Below are positions 1 to 7,624 of a DNA stretch of 16,353 nt, in pieces. Positions within the stretch are counted from its first letter, which is position 1. Each line of letters opens with the position of its first letter. The stretch is taken from NCBI GenBank assembly GCA_007124475.1, contig SLFB01000080.1, forward strand, positions 1 to 16,353. Reading direction: 5' to 3'. The position numbers and the translations under genes are program-made. The stretch is from Vibrio sp. Lineage in GTDB: Bacteria > Pseudomonadota > Gammaproteobacteria > Enterobacterales > Vibrionaceae. A model generated the notes under the pieces. It ran no database searches. It was given only the letters and a program-made list of their open reading frames with translations, and was not told where the DNA came from.

Positions 1-586
1 AAGGCAATGCTTTCACCACCGCTTTCAATTCGGTCGCTTGACGGAAAGTGACAATGCCAGAAATGGAAATATAAAAACCCATCTCCATTGCCGCGAGTGC
101 AAAATCCAGATCTTCTGTAAAACAATGAATGACACCACCACAACGCTCAGCATGATGCTGTTTAAGAATCGCCAAGGTATCTTCTCTTGCTTGGCGAGTA
201 TGGATAATCAATGGTTTATTGAGTTCCACCGCGGTTTCAATGTGCTGAATAAAACGCGCTTGCTGAAGTGGAGCGCTCTCTGGCTGATAATGGTAATCAA
301 GACCCGTTTCGCCGATCGCCACAACTTTAGGCTCCCGCGCGTAAGCTTGAAAACGTGCCAACTCAAAATCACTTTCTACGTCTAACGGATGCACGCCACA
401 AGAAGCATACACATTATCGAACGGCTGAATCATTGTTAGCATGTCAGGAAACGATTCTAACGTCACTCCCACAGACAGTAACTCAGTCACTTTAGCCTGT
501 TGCGCTTTAGCCACCACATCGGCAACGTTAAGATGTAAATCTTGATAATTCAGCTTATCAAGATGACAATGTGAATCTACGAACAT
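1..586 (-). CDS. ycfH: TatD-family metal-dependent deoxyribonuclease, partial (C-terminus beyond window)
   Basis: The first 195 residues are present; the C-terminal part, roughly 60 residues in this family, lies outside the window. TatD-family proteins are cytoplasmic TIM-barrel metallohydrolases; E. coli relatives show DNase activity, while the in vivo role of YcfH is uncertain. Visible metal-site motifs are the N-terminal DSHCHLD (His6, His8), GETGLD (Glu93), IIHTR (His129) and IHCF (His154). The start ATG (584-586) is preceded by AGGAAAC and lies inside the end of holB, whose stop is at 577-579, giving a 10-nt overlap. This is the last visible gene of the yceD-to-ycfH run and is probably translated from the same message as holB. 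The family and paralogue call is firm from the E. coli-like order; activity is inferred. Confidence 0.93.
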   Translation of the reverse strand, partial: MFVDSHCHLDKLNYQDLHLNVADVVAKAQQAKVTELLSVGVTLESFPDMLTMIQPFDNVYASCGVHPLDVESDFELARFQAYAREPKVVAIGETGLDYHYQPESAPLQQARFIQHIETAVELNKPLIIHTRQAREDTLAILKQHHAERCGGVIHCFTEDLDFALAAMEMGFYISISGIVTFRQATELKAVVKALP

Positions 587-1542
587 GTTTCCTCATTAAA
601 TAAAAATAACCAGTCGGTAATTAACAGCTCACTATTCAAGCCACTAAATTGTTGTAATTGGTTGATAAGGTTTACTAAGCTTTCCGTCTGCTGTTGTAAC
701 AACAATAAAGATACCGTTTGTGCAACGGTATCACTGCCAGGAGTAAAATACTCACGTTCAAGCTTGAAAACTACTTTCTGTGCATCGGTTAATACATACC
801 ATAACCAGCGCAAGCGAGGTAAGGCATCGCTACTTATCAATTTGGCACAAGCGAGAGAGGCATGGATATCCCCTTGCAGGCTAGCAATGAATAATTGCTC
901 AAGCTTCTGATATTCTTTAAGCTGACCATCAACAATAAACTGACGGGTTAATAATGGCGCGTTGCCATTTAGGTGCACAGCAAAACTTGGTACTTTTTCC
1001 TGACACTCGTGCGCAAGCCAATCCACCACAAGCGATGGAGGGGCTGCTGGTATCGTCAGCTGCTGGCAACGACTAATAATAGTTGGCAATAATTGATTAA
1101 TTTGGTGAGTCAGCAAAACAAATATGCACTTTTCTGCTGGCTCTTCCAACGTTTTCAGTAAAGCATTGGCAGCCGATTCATTCATAGCTTCAGCCGGTGT
1201 AATGATAATCAGCCGAAATCCTGAAAGCTGTGAAGATTCTTGTGCCAAACGGTTTACTGCTCTTACCTGCTCAACAGTGATGGCTTTACCTTGTTTTTCT
1301 GGCCGTATCCAATGGAGGTCAGGATGTGTCGCCGATTGAATTAAATCACAACCATGACAAAACCCACAAGGTTCACTATGGTTGGTGGTACACATCAAGG
1401 CATGCGAAAACGTTTCCACTAACTGCTCTGCACCCATGCCTTCGGGGGCATTGATTAAGGTTGCATTGGAAAAAGTTTGCGCTGCCAATTGTCGCTGCCA
1501 ACCTTGCCACGCTTCACTTAGCCAAGGATAAATCGTATTCAT
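577..1542 (-). CDS. holB: DNA polymerase III subunit delta' (clamp loader)
   Basis: Delta' is the stator subunit of the clamp loader that places the beta sliding clamp on primed DNA. The 321-residue protein has the normal length. Residues 31-41 form a P-loop-like stretch (NAPEGMGAEQL) lacking the lysine needed for ATP binding, as expected for delta', which does not hydrolyse ATP. A zinc-binding cluster is visible at Cys51, Cys59, Cys62 and Cys65. The SRC motif at 157-159 supplies the arginine finger (Arg158) to the neighbouring gamma/tau subunit. The ATG at 1540-1542 overlaps the tmk TGA stop (1539-1541) in an ATGA arrangement, and ycfH begins inside its 3' end. Confidence 0.97.
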   Translation of the reverse strand: MNTIYPWLSEAWQGWQRQLAAQTFSNATLINAPEGMGAEQLVETFSHALMCTTNHSEPCGFCHGCDLIQSATHPDLHWIRPEKQGKAITVEQVRAVNRLAQESSQLSGFRLIIITPAEAMNESAANALLKTLEEPAEKCIFVLLTHQINQLLPTIISRCQQLTIPAAPPSLVVDWLAHECQEKVPSFAVHLNGNAPLLTRQFIVDGQLKEYQKLEQLFIASLQGDIHASLACAKLISSDALPRLRWLWYVLTDAQKVVFKLEREYFTPGSDTVAQTVSLLLLQQQTESLVNLINQLQQFSGLNSELLITDWLFLFNEETCS

Positions 1543-2180
1543 TTATTGCCTTTTTGCCCCTTTAACCACGTTAACAAGGCGTGTTGAATATCTTGCTTAA
1601 CCGCGGCAATGTTTTGCTGCGCATTAATCATAACCACGTTGGAATTATCATTAGCTAGCTCTAAATAACGCTGGCGAGTACGCTCGAAAAAGCGGATATC
1701 CATTTTCTCTATTCTGTCCAACTCACCTCGCCCACGTGCTCGTTCAAGCCCTACCCTAGGATCAATATCTAGATACAAGGTAAAATCTGGGGTGAAACTG
1801 CCCAGCGCAATCTGCTTAAGTTGCTGCATGGTAAGTGGATCAATTTGCCGCCCACCGCCTTGATAAGCCTGAGAAGACATATCATGTCGATCACCCACCA
1901 CCCAACAACCACTCTGCAAAGCTGGTTTGATAACATTTTCTACTAACTGGACTCGGGCGGCGTACATGAGTAGAACTTCGCTGATATCTTGTAAAACTTC
2001 ACCTGAATGTTCTTCTTTAACCAAAGCGCGCATTTTCTCCGCCAATACGGTGCCACCTGGCTCGCGAGTTTGTGTAATAGATTCAATACCAAAGTTTTTT
2101 AATGACTCAACCACCGCTTGTATTGCAGTGGTCTTGCCTGCCCCTTCTAGTCCTTCTACTACGATAAATTTTGCGTTCAT
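1539..2180 (-). CDS. tmk: Thymidylate kinase
   Basis: This kinase phosphorylates dTMP to dTDP with ATP, an essential cytoplasmic step to dTTP. The 213-residue protein has the usual length. Motifs in order are the P-loop GLEGAGKT at 10-17, the REPGG loop at 39-43, the GDRH signature at 96-99, SSQAYQGGGR at 102-111, and an arginine-bearing LID (ARGRGELDR) near 148-156, as in E. coli-type enzymes that place catalytic arginine in the LID. The ATG at 2178-2180 overlaps the mltG stop by 4 nt, and its own TGA overlaps the holB ATG by 4 nt. No strong Shine-Dalgarno is seen upstream (AGAAG only), so coupling to mltG translation is likely. Confidence 0.97.
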   Translation of the reverse strand: MNAKFIVVEGLEGAGKTTAIQAVVESLKNFGIESITQTREPGGTVLAEKMRALVKEEHSGEVLQDISEVLLMYAARVQLVENVIKPALQSGCWVVGDRHDMSSQAYQGGGRQIDPLTMQQLKQIALGSFTPDFTLYLDIDPRVGLERARGRGELDRIEKMDIRFFERTRQRYLELANDNSNVVMINAQQNIAAVKQDIQHALLTWLKGQKGNK

Positions 2181-3196
2181 TGTCGACTTCTAATTACTTG
2201 TAAATAGGCGCGCACCGCGCGGTTATGTTCTGCTAATGTTTTCGAAAAAACGTGATCACCATGGCCACTGGCAACAAAATAGAAGTAATCACTTTGTTCT
2301 GGGTTTAGTGCTGCCTTTATTGATGCTGTTCCAGCCATGGCTATCGGAGTCGGTGGTAAACCATGAATAACATAAGTGTTATATGGCGTTGCTTCTCGCA
2401 AATCAGCACGTCTAATTCGGCCTTGATAGCGTTCTCCCATACCATAGATGACCGTCGGATCGGTTTGTAAACGCATACGAGTATTCAAACGATTAATAAA
2501 GACTGAGGCGACTCTTTCTCGCTCTGCATCAATTGCGGTTTCTTTCTCGATAATGGAAGCTAAGATCAAGGCTTCATAAGGGGTTTTTAATGGCAAATCC
2601 GCTTGACGATTTTGCCACTGCTGTTCAAGTACTTGGCTTAACTTACGATGAGCTCGACGCAAAATCTCAATATCTGCCGTGCCATTAGTAAAATGATAAG
2701 TTTCGGCGAGAAATAGCCCTTCCAACTTTTCATATTCAATGTCAAGTCGTTGAGCGATTTCCGCTTCGGTTGTCTCACTTAAGGTTTGCTTGAGATAAGG
2801 ATTATTCGCTAGGCTTTCTCGCCAATCAGAAAAACGGCTACCCTCAACAAAGGTAATTGCAAACTGAAATTCACGCCCTGATATCAATAGTGCTAGCGTA
2901 TCTTGCAGACTCATCTCAGGTAACACCTGATAAGTCCCTGCGCGAATAGCGGTCAACTGTGGATGAAAGCGGCGGATTAACTTGACCGCCAATGGGTCTT
3001 CTTCTATCCAACCTTTTTGAATCATTAATGACAATGCTCGATTGAGACTGGCACCACTTGGAATAGTCAATAGTTGTGCATCTAGCACCGATACTGTCTG
3101 AGTGAGATAGTCATTGGTTTTTTTGACAGCGTAGAAATAACTACCTGCCGCGAGTAGAGCGATGAGGACAAAAAAGATAACGATTTTCTTGATCAC
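2177..3196 (-). CDS. mltG: Endolytic murein transglycosylase MltG (YceG-like)
   Basis: MltG cleaves nascent glycan strands in the periplasm, acting as a terminase for peptidoglycan polymerisation. The 339-residue protein starts with a short basic stretch and one membrane segment at about residues 4-22, so it is an inner-membrane protein with a periplasmic domain. The YceG catalytic region is visible as ILASIIEKET at 211-220, with Glu217 the likely equivalent of E. coli Glu218, followed by a conserved INRL...LQTDPTVIYG block. The start is GTG (3194-3196), overlapping the pabC TGA (3193-3195) as GTGA; an AGGAG lies about 11 nt upstream. The TGA stop overlaps the tmk ATG. Confidence 0.96.
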   Translation of the reverse strand: MIKKIVIFFVLIALLAAGSYFYAVKKTNDYLTQTVSVLDAQLLTIPSGASLNRALSLMIQKGWIEEDPLAVKLIRRFHPQLTAIRAGTYQVLPEMSLQDTLALLISGREFQFAITFVEGSRFSDWRESLANNPYLKQTLSETTEAEIAQRLDIEYEKLEGLFLAETYHFTNGTADIEILRRAHRKLSQVLEQQWQNRQADLPLKTPYEALILASIIEKETAIDAERERVASVFINRLNTRMRLQTDPTVIYGMGERYQGRIRRADLREATPYNTYVIHGLPPTPIAMAGTASIKAALNPEQSDYFYFVASGHGDHVFSKTLAEHNRAVRAYLQVIRSRQ

Positions 3197-3996
3197 GAAT
3201 GAAAACTCTCCTGAAAATATCGGCTATAACAACCAATTGAATAGGTTTGATGCGCAATACCGATCACTGGGGCAACCTCTATAAGGGCATTGGTGATAAA
3301 AACTTCATCAGCATCGGCTAAATGATCAATTGGAAACTGACCAGTTTCTAGCGTCAACCCCAATGATGTTGCCGATTGTAAAATATGCCGTCTCGCTACA
3401 CCGGCTACACCTGCATAATCAAGCTTGGGAGTATACAAGGTGCGACCTTTAACCCAAAATAAATTAGCCATGGTGGTTTCGACAATCCGATCGTGAATAT
3501 CAAGGCATACACCATCTTGATAACCCGCCAGATCCATTTCAGCACGCAATAAGACTTGCTCTAAGCGATTGTTATGTTTATGACCAGCCAATAATGGATT
3601 TAACCCCATACGTTTCGAACATACACCGAGCTGAACACCTGATTGACGCCATTGATGATAATGGGGCGGATAGTCAAAACTCTCTAGGGTGATTAGTGCT
3701 TGGCTAGCCATCGCTGGGCTATAGCCTCGTCCTCCTTGTCCACGACTAACATGAACCTTTATCCCCCCCTCTTCGAGCTCCAATGCCATTTGATTCAGAG
3801 TCTGCTCAAGATCATGCCAATTCGGAGCATCAATAGATAAGCACTCTAGACAAGCCAGCAAACGTTGTTGATGAAAAGGCCAGAGTTGCAGTTTAGCTTG
3901 CTTGACTAAAATGGTGGTAAAGCCGCCATCCCCATACTGGAAAGAACGATCACGAGTAGAAATATACCGATTGGCATTAGTATCTTGTAAAGTCAT
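3193..3996 (-). CDS. pabC: Aminodeoxychorismate lyase
   Basis: This PLP-dependent enzyme converts 4-amino-4-deoxychorismate to p-aminobenzoate and pyruvate in folate synthesis. The 267-residue length and fold-type IV motifs fit the family: RDRSFQYGDGGFTT near 15-28, the catalytic lysine in GHKHNNRLEQV (Lys140), and a VETTMANLFW block that binds the cofactor. The ATG at 3994-3996 has a strong Shine-Dalgarno (AGGGAGA) about 7 nt upstream. The gene follows fabF by 79 bp, a gap that holds a hairpin, and its stop overlaps the mltG start by 4 nt. The paralogous alternative, branched-chain aminotransferase, is unlikely from the position and from LNPLLAGHKH. Confidence 0.95.
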   Translation of the reverse strand: MTLQDTNANRYISTRDRSFQYGDGGFTTILVKQAKLQLWPFHQQRLLACLECLSIDAPNWHDLEQTLNQMALELEEGGIKVHVSRGQGGRGYSPAMASQALITLESFDYPPHYHQWRQSGVQLGVCSKRMGLNPLLAGHKHNNRLEQVLLRAEMDLAGYQDGVCLDIHDRIVETTMANLFWVKGRTLYTPKLDYAGVAGVARRHILQSATSLGLTLETGQFPIDHLADADEVFITNALIEVAPVIGIAHQTYSIGCYSRYFQESFHS

Positions 3997-4007
3997 GCTA
4001 ATCTCCC

Positions 4008-4048
4008 TGAAATAACAAACGGCCTAATGCAATGCACTAAGCCGTTTG
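4008..4048 (-). terminator. Hairpin after fabF, possible attenuator before pabC
   Basis: An 8-bp stem is formed by CAAACGGC (4016-4023) and GCCGTTTG (4041-4048), with further inner pairs (TGC/GCA around 4028-4036) separated by mismatches. On the minus strand it is followed by GTTATTTC, a poor U-tract. It could be a weak terminator, letting part of the fabF transcription continue into pabC, or an mRNA-stabilising or processing hairpin at the fabF 3' end. Confidence 0.5.
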
Positions 4049-4075
4049 AGTATATCCTAAATCAGATACGGTCAA

Positions 4076-5326
4076 TTATACGCGTTTGAAAATTAACGAA
4101 CCATTCGTGCCGCCAAAGCCAAACGAATTACAAATCGCATAATCCATGTTTGATACTGGTCGCGCCGTATGTGGCACAAGATCAATATCCAAGCCTTCTT
4201 CAGGGTTGTCCAAATTGATGGTCGGTGGAACCATTTGGTCAACTAATGACATAATGGTAATGATCGCTTCTACAGAGCCTGCAGCGCCAAGTAGGTGACC
4301 TGTCATTGATTTGGTTGAAGAGACTAATACTTGCTTAGCCCCCTCTTCACCTAAAGCGCGCTTAATGCCTTTTATCTCTGCAACGTCACCAGCGGGTGTT
4401 GAGGTACCGTGAGCATTCACATAACCAATTTGTGTACCAGTTACCCCAGCATCACGCATTGCGGCTTCCATGGCCAGTGCGCCACCAGAACCGTCTTCAC
4501 TTGGTGACGTCATGTGATAAGCATCACCAGACATACCAAAGCCGACTAACTCAGCATAAATTTTTGCACCGCGCGCTTTGGCGTGTTCGTATTCTTCCAG
4601 CACCATTACGCCAGCACCATCACCGAGAACAAACCCATCACGATCTTTATCCCAAGGGCGAGACGCTTTTTGTGGTTCATCGTTACGGGTGGATAAGGCT
4701 TTCGCGGAACCAAAACCAGCCATGCCAAGCGGAGTGGAGGCTTTTTCTGCTCCACCAGCAACCATTGCATCAGCGTCACCGTAGGCAATCATACGGGCTG
4801 CATGGCCAATATTATGTAAGCCTGTGGTACAAGCTGTTGAAATAGCAATATTAGGTCCACGCAAACCACGCATAATAGAGAGGTTACCTGCGACCATGTT
4901 AACTATGGTCGAAGGAACAAAAAATGGACTAACTTTACGTGGGCCTTTTTCAATCAGAGACTGGTGCCCTGACTCGATAAGTTCAAGACCTCCGATACCA
5001 GAACCGATAGCGACACCGACACGCGGTGCGTTCGTTTCGGTAATTTCTAGACCTGAATCATCCAAAGCTTGAATGCCTGCAGCAATGCCATATTGGATAA
5101 ATAAATCCATTTTTCTGGCATCTTTTTTTGATAAATACGCTTCACAGTTAAAATCTTTAACCAGACCTGCAAAACGAGTTGAGAAATTGGTGGTGTCAAA
5201 GTGCTCAATATTTACAATACCACTTTGACCAGCTAGCAGGGCTTTCCAAGAGGACTCTACAGTGTTGCCAACGGGTGACAACATACCCATGCCAGTGACA
5301 ACGACACGACGCTTGGACACGATCAT
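4076..5326 (-). CDS. fabF: 3-oxoacyl-[acyl-carrier-protein] synthase II
   Basis: FabF (KAS II) extends acyl-ACP with malonyl-ACP in the cytoplasmic elongation cycle and controls chain length and temperature-dependent unsaturation in E. coli. The protein has the Cys-His-His triad of elongating KAS enzymes: Cys166 (STACTTG), His306 (NAHGTST) and His344 (KSMTGHLLGAAG), numbered from the ATG. There are two plausible starts. The ATG at 5324-5326 has GGAG only 3 nt upstream. A GTG two codons later (5318-5320) has the same GGAG at 9 nt and gives an MSKRRVVV N-terminus identical to E. coli FabF (414 aa). The longer form is listed; the GTG is the better-spaced site. It is separated from acpP by a terminator. 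Confidence 0.97.
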   Translation of the reverse strand: MIVSKRRVVVTGMGMLSPVGNTVESSWKALLAGQSGIVNIEHFDTTNFSTRFAGLVKDFNCEAYLSKKDARKMDLFIQYGIAAGIQALDDSGLEITETNAPRVGVAIGSGIGGLELIESGHQSLIEKGPRKVSPFFVPSTIVNMVAGNLSIMRGLRGPNIAISTACTTGLHNIGHAARMIAYGDADAMVAGGAEKASTPLGMAGFGSAKALSTRNDEPQKASRPWDKDRDGFVLGDGAGVMVLEEYEHAKARGAKIYAELVGFGMSGDAYHMTSPSEDGSGGALAMEAAMRDAGVTGTQIGYVNAHGTSTPAGDVAEIKGIKRALGEEGAKQVLVSSTKSMTGHLLGAAGSVEAIITIMSLVDQMVPPTINLDNPEEGLDIDLVPHTARPVSNMDYAICNSFGFGGTNGSLIFKRV

Positions 5327-5365
5327 ATTCTCCGGGATAGAAAATGCTATGAGAGGGAAGATGAC

Positions 5366-5395
5366 TAAAAACTCAGGCGGCCAGAGGGCCGCCTG
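5366..5395 (-). terminator. Rho-independent terminator between acpP and fabF
   Basis: CAGGCGGCC (5374-5382) and GGCCGCCTG (5387-5395) form a perfect 9-bp GC-rich stem with a 4-nt loop. On the minus strand it is followed by AGTTTTTAG. It lies 9 bp downstream of the acpP stop. It should end most acpP messages and set a high acpP to fabF ratio, with fabF reached by read-through or from a promoter of its own. Confidence 0.85.
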
Positions 5396-5404
5396 GGAAG
5401 AACA

Positions 5405-5641
5405 TTACTGAGCGTTGCTGGTAACGTAATCGATCGCAGCTTGAACAGTAGTGATTTTCTCTGCTTCTTCATCAGGAATTTCAGTATCGAATTCCTCTTC
5501 AAGAGCCATAACTAATTCAACAGTGTCTAGAGAATCAGCACCTAAGTCTTCAACAAAAGCAGATTCGTTTTTCACTTCTGCTTCATCAACACCCAGCTGT
5601 TCAACGATGATTTTCTTTACGCGTTCTTCAATGTTGCTCAT
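5405..5641 (-). CDS. acpP: Acyl carrier protein
   Basis: AcpP is the small acidic carrier that holds growing acyl chains on a 4'-phosphopantetheine arm during fatty-acid synthesis and donates them to PlsX, LpxA and other acyltransferases. The 78-residue product MSNIEERVKK...VTSNAQ is nearly identical to E. coli AcpP in its centre. The attachment serine is in GADSLDTVE (Ser37 with the initiator Met, Ser36 without). The open frame extends upstream to 5713, but the ATG at 5639-5641 is the true start: it has AAGGAAAAG upstream and yields the canonical N-terminus. It is flanked by a strong terminator downstream and a 234-bp gap to fabG upstream, consistent with a separate abundant transcript. Confidence 0.98.
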   Translation of the reverse strand: MSNIEERVKKIIVEQLGVDEAEVKNESAFVEDLGADSLDTVELVMALEEEFDTEIPDEEAEKITTVQAAIDYVTSNAQ

Positions 5642-5677
5642 GTTTTCTTTTCCTTTACAGATTTCGCCTAATGCGAT

Positions 5678-5713
5678 GATTCCGTAGTTTATTCTAACTA
5701 GTGAAAGTTGCAA
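5678..5713 (-). promoter_or_regulatory. Candidate sigma-70 promoter for acpP
   Basis: On the minus strand TTGCAA (5708-5713) and TAAACT (5686-5691) are separated by 16 bp, each matching 4 of 6 consensus bases. Transcription would start near 5679, giving a leader of about 37 nt. The match is modest, but the position fits a separately transcribed acpP. Confidence 0.35.
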
Positions 5714-5724
5714 GAGGCACCTTG

Positions 5725-5736
5725 CTGGTCAAACCA
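5725..5736. promoter_or_regulatory. FadR-like operator upstream of acpP
   Basis: The plus strand reads CTGGTCAAACCA; the minus strand gives TGGTTTGACCAG. This matches the TGGTNNGACCAG core of the E. coli fadB-type FadR site. The centre is about 52 bp upstream of the candidate acpP start, a place compatible with activation. FadR activates several E. coli fatty-acid synthesis promoters, so the context is right, but this is a motif match only. Confidence 0.35.
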
Positions 5737-5772
5737 CAAAATTACTGATTTTAACCGAAATTCACCCCATTT

Positions 5773-5786
5773 TTGATGTAAATCAT
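5773..5786. promoter_or_regulatory. FNR-like dyad upstream of acpP
   Basis: TTGATGTAAATCAT matches 9 of the 10 defined bases of the FNR consensus TTGAT-N4-ATCAA. It overlaps by two bases the larger palindrome at 5785-5803. It is about 100 bp upstream of the candidate acpP start. A chance match in AT-rich DNA is possible. Confidence 0.25.
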
Positions 5787-5803
5787 GCACAAATATTGTG
5801 CAT
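5785..5803. repeat. 19-bp palindrome, NtrC-site-like, in fabG-acpP gap
   Basis: ATGCACAA (5785-5792) and TTGTGCAT (5796-5803) are perfect 8-bp arms with a 3-bp centre. The inner 17 bp fit the NtrC consensus TGCACC-N5-GGTGCA at 10 of 12 positions. No U-run follows on either strand, so it looks like a protein-binding site rather than a terminator. No sigma-54 type -24/-12 element was recognised nearby. Confidence 0.4.
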
Positions 5804-5875
5804 ATCAATCTCAACTGTCGGAAATACGTGTCTGTTCAATAATCATATTAACCTTCACTTCCCAGACAATTGATC

Positions 5876-6622
5876 TTAAATCATGTACATGCCGCCGTTC
5901 ACATGCAGAGTTTCACCTGTGATATACGAAGCTTCAGAAGATGCTAGAAAAGCAACAGCTGCAGCAATTTCACTCGGTTCACCCAAACGACCCGCAGGAA
6001 CTTGAGCTAGTGTAGCAGCACGTTGCTCATCATTCAGCGCTTTTGTCATATCAGTAGCAATAAAACCTGGCGCAACTGTGTTCACAGTCACACCTCGTGA
6101 TGCAACTTCACGTGCCATTGACTTAGTAAAGCCAATTACACCCGCTTTTGCCGCTGCGTAGTTGGCTTGCCCGGCATTACCCATAGTGCCCACCACTGAG
6201 CCAACGTTAATGATGCGGCCATGACGTTTTTTCATCATGCCACGTAATACGGCTTTTGATAAACGGAAAATTGACGTTAAATTGGTATCCAAAATATCCG
6301 TCCACTCTTCTTCTTTCATCCGCATCAATAAATTATCACGTGTGATGCCGGCATTATTAACTAAAATGTCGATACTACCGAATTCTTCATTGATCGTTTT
6401 AAGCACAGCATCAATCGACGCGAGATCGGTTACATTTAATGCTAACCCTTTACCATGCTCACCGAGGTAATCACTGATAGCAGCAGCACCGCTTTCACTG
6501 GTTGCGGTACCAATAACGGTTGCACCGCGCTCAACAAGCTGTTCCGCTATCGAACGACCAATGCCGCGACTTGCTCCGGTAACTAAAGCAATCTTGCCTT
6601 TCAAGCTCATGAATTCATTCAT
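5876..6622 (-). CDS. fabG: 3-oxoacyl-[acyl-carrier-protein] reductase
   Basis: FabG reduces beta-ketoacyl-ACP to beta-hydroxyacyl-ACP with NADPH, the first reduction of each elongation cycle. It is a classical short-chain dehydrogenase: the TGASRGIG cofactor loop at 15-22, NNAG at 89-92, Asn114, and the catalytic Ser142, Tyr155 and Lys159 (YAAAK). The 248-residue form begins MNEFMSLKGK. The ATG at 6620-6622 has TAGGA about 8 nt upstream, while an internal ATG at 6608-6610 has none, so the longer start is preferred and agrees with my recollection of V. cholerae FabG. It follows fabD by 14 bp and is the last gene before the 234-bp gap to acpP. Confidence 0.97.
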   Translation of the reverse strand: MNEFMSLKGKIALVTGASRGIGRSIAEQLVERGATVIGTATSESGAAAISDYLGEHGKGLALNVTDLASIDAVLKTINEEFGSIDILVNNAGITRDNLLMRMKEEEWTDILDTNLTSIFRLSKAVLRGMMKKRHGRIINVGSVVGTMGNAGQANYAAAKAGVIGFTKSMAREVASRGVTVNTVAPGFIATDMTKALNDEQRAATLAQVPAGRLGEPSEIAAAVAFLASSEASYITGETLHVNGGMYMI

Positions 6623-6636
6623 GTTTTATTCCTAGA

Positions 6637-7560
6637 TTATTTAACTGCTTCTAAAGAAGTACTATCATTGACTGCCGCTGCATCGAGCGTTTTGACAATA
6701 CGTTTTGTCAAGCCTGTCAGAACCTTACCCGGCCCAATTTCAAGCAGCTTTTCAACACCTTGCTCACTCATGTTTTGTACCGCTTCTGTCCAGCGCACTG
6801 GGTTATAAAGCTGACGTACTAGAGCGTCTTTGATTTTTGCTGGATCGGTTTCTGCTATCACGTCAACATTATTGATAACCGGGATAGATGGCGTATTAAA
6901 TGCTAAACCAGCTAGCGCAGTCGCTAATTTTTCAGCGGCTGGTTTCATTAGTGCACAATGAGAAGGCACAGAAACCGGTAATGGTAACGCTCGTTTAGCA
7001 CCTGCTTCTTTACACAACACACCTGCGCGTTCTACGGCTTCTTTTTGACCAGCAATCACAACCTGACCTGGCGAGTTAAAATTGACCGGTGATACAATTT
7101 GACCTTGGGCTGCTTGTTGGCAAGCCGCTGCAATCGCCTGATCATCTAAACCGATAATCGCATACATTGCGCCTGTGCCTGCCGGTACAGCTTCTTGCAT
7201 TAAACGACCACGTAATTCAACTAAGCTTATCGCTTGCTGAAAATCCATTACCCCTGCACAAACTAGTGCTGAATACTCACCCAAGCTGTGTCCCGCAAGC
7301 ACTTCTGGTTGAGGTAAACCTAGGGATTGCCAAACGCGCCAAATAGCGACTGAAGCGGCTAAAATGGCAGGTTGAGTGCGATGAGTTTGGTTAAGTTCTT
7401 CTACTGGGCCTTGTTGCACCAGTTGCCATAAATCATAGCCTAGAACCTCAGAAGCCTGGGCAAAGGTCTGTTGTACTACATCATACTGCTCGCCAAGCTC
7501 TGCTAGCATAGCAACCGTCTGTGAACCTTGACCTGGGAATACCATAGCAAACTTGCTCAT
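6637..7560 (-). CDS. fabD: Malonyl-CoA:ACP transacylase
   Basis: FabD moves the malonyl group from malonyl-CoA to AcpP, supplying extender units to FabH and FabF. The 307-residue protein carries the family signature: FPGQGSQ at 8-14, the active-site GHSLGE with Ser92, and His201 in VPSHCALM. Both catalytic residues fall at the E. coli positions. An AAGGA lies about 7 nt upstream of the ATG at 7558-7560. The gene sits between fabH (64-bp gap) and fabG (14-bp gap), the conserved fabHDG order. Confidence 0.97.
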   Translation of the reverse strand: MSKFAMVFPGQGSQTVAMLAELGEQYDVVQQTFAQASEVLGYDLWQLVQQGPVEELNQTHRTQPAILAASVAIWRVWQSLGLPQPEVLAGHSLGEYSALVCAGVMDFQQAISLVELRGRLMQEAVPAGTGAMYAIIGLDDQAIAAACQQAAQGQIVSPVNFNSPGQVVIAGQKEAVERAGVLCKEAGAKRALPLPVSVPSHCALMKPAAEKLATALAGLAFNTPSIPVINNVDVIAETDPAKIKDALVRQLYNPVRWTEAVQNMSEQGVEKLLEIGPGKVLTGLTKRIVKTLDAAAVNDSTSLEAVK

Positions 7561-7624
7561 GTTGTTTCCTTTACTAAAAATTAAACGTTAATTCATTTAT
7601 TCAATCATGTGGCTAAGCGAACGA

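Noticed and set aside
38..385. 115-codon open frame on plus at the left edge
   Set aside because: It lies antisense to ycfH, whose conserved TatD motifs are all in the minus frame; no ribosome site and no family resemblance.
4396..4845. 149-codon open frame on plus inside fabF
   Set aside because: It is antisense to the most conserved part of FabF; its His-, Arg- and Gln-rich composition is what the complementary frame of a conserved gene gives.
5405..5713. Longer 102-residue acpP open frame
   Set aside because: The extra 24 residues cover the predicted promoter and leader; the ATG at 5639-5641 gives the canonical 78-residue AcpP with a good ribosome site.
5700..5740. Possible sigma-54 -24/-12 element near the NtrC-like palindrome
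   Set aside because: The GG and GC dinucleotides found (for example around GGTGCCTCTTGC on minus) are 8 bp apart instead of the required 10.
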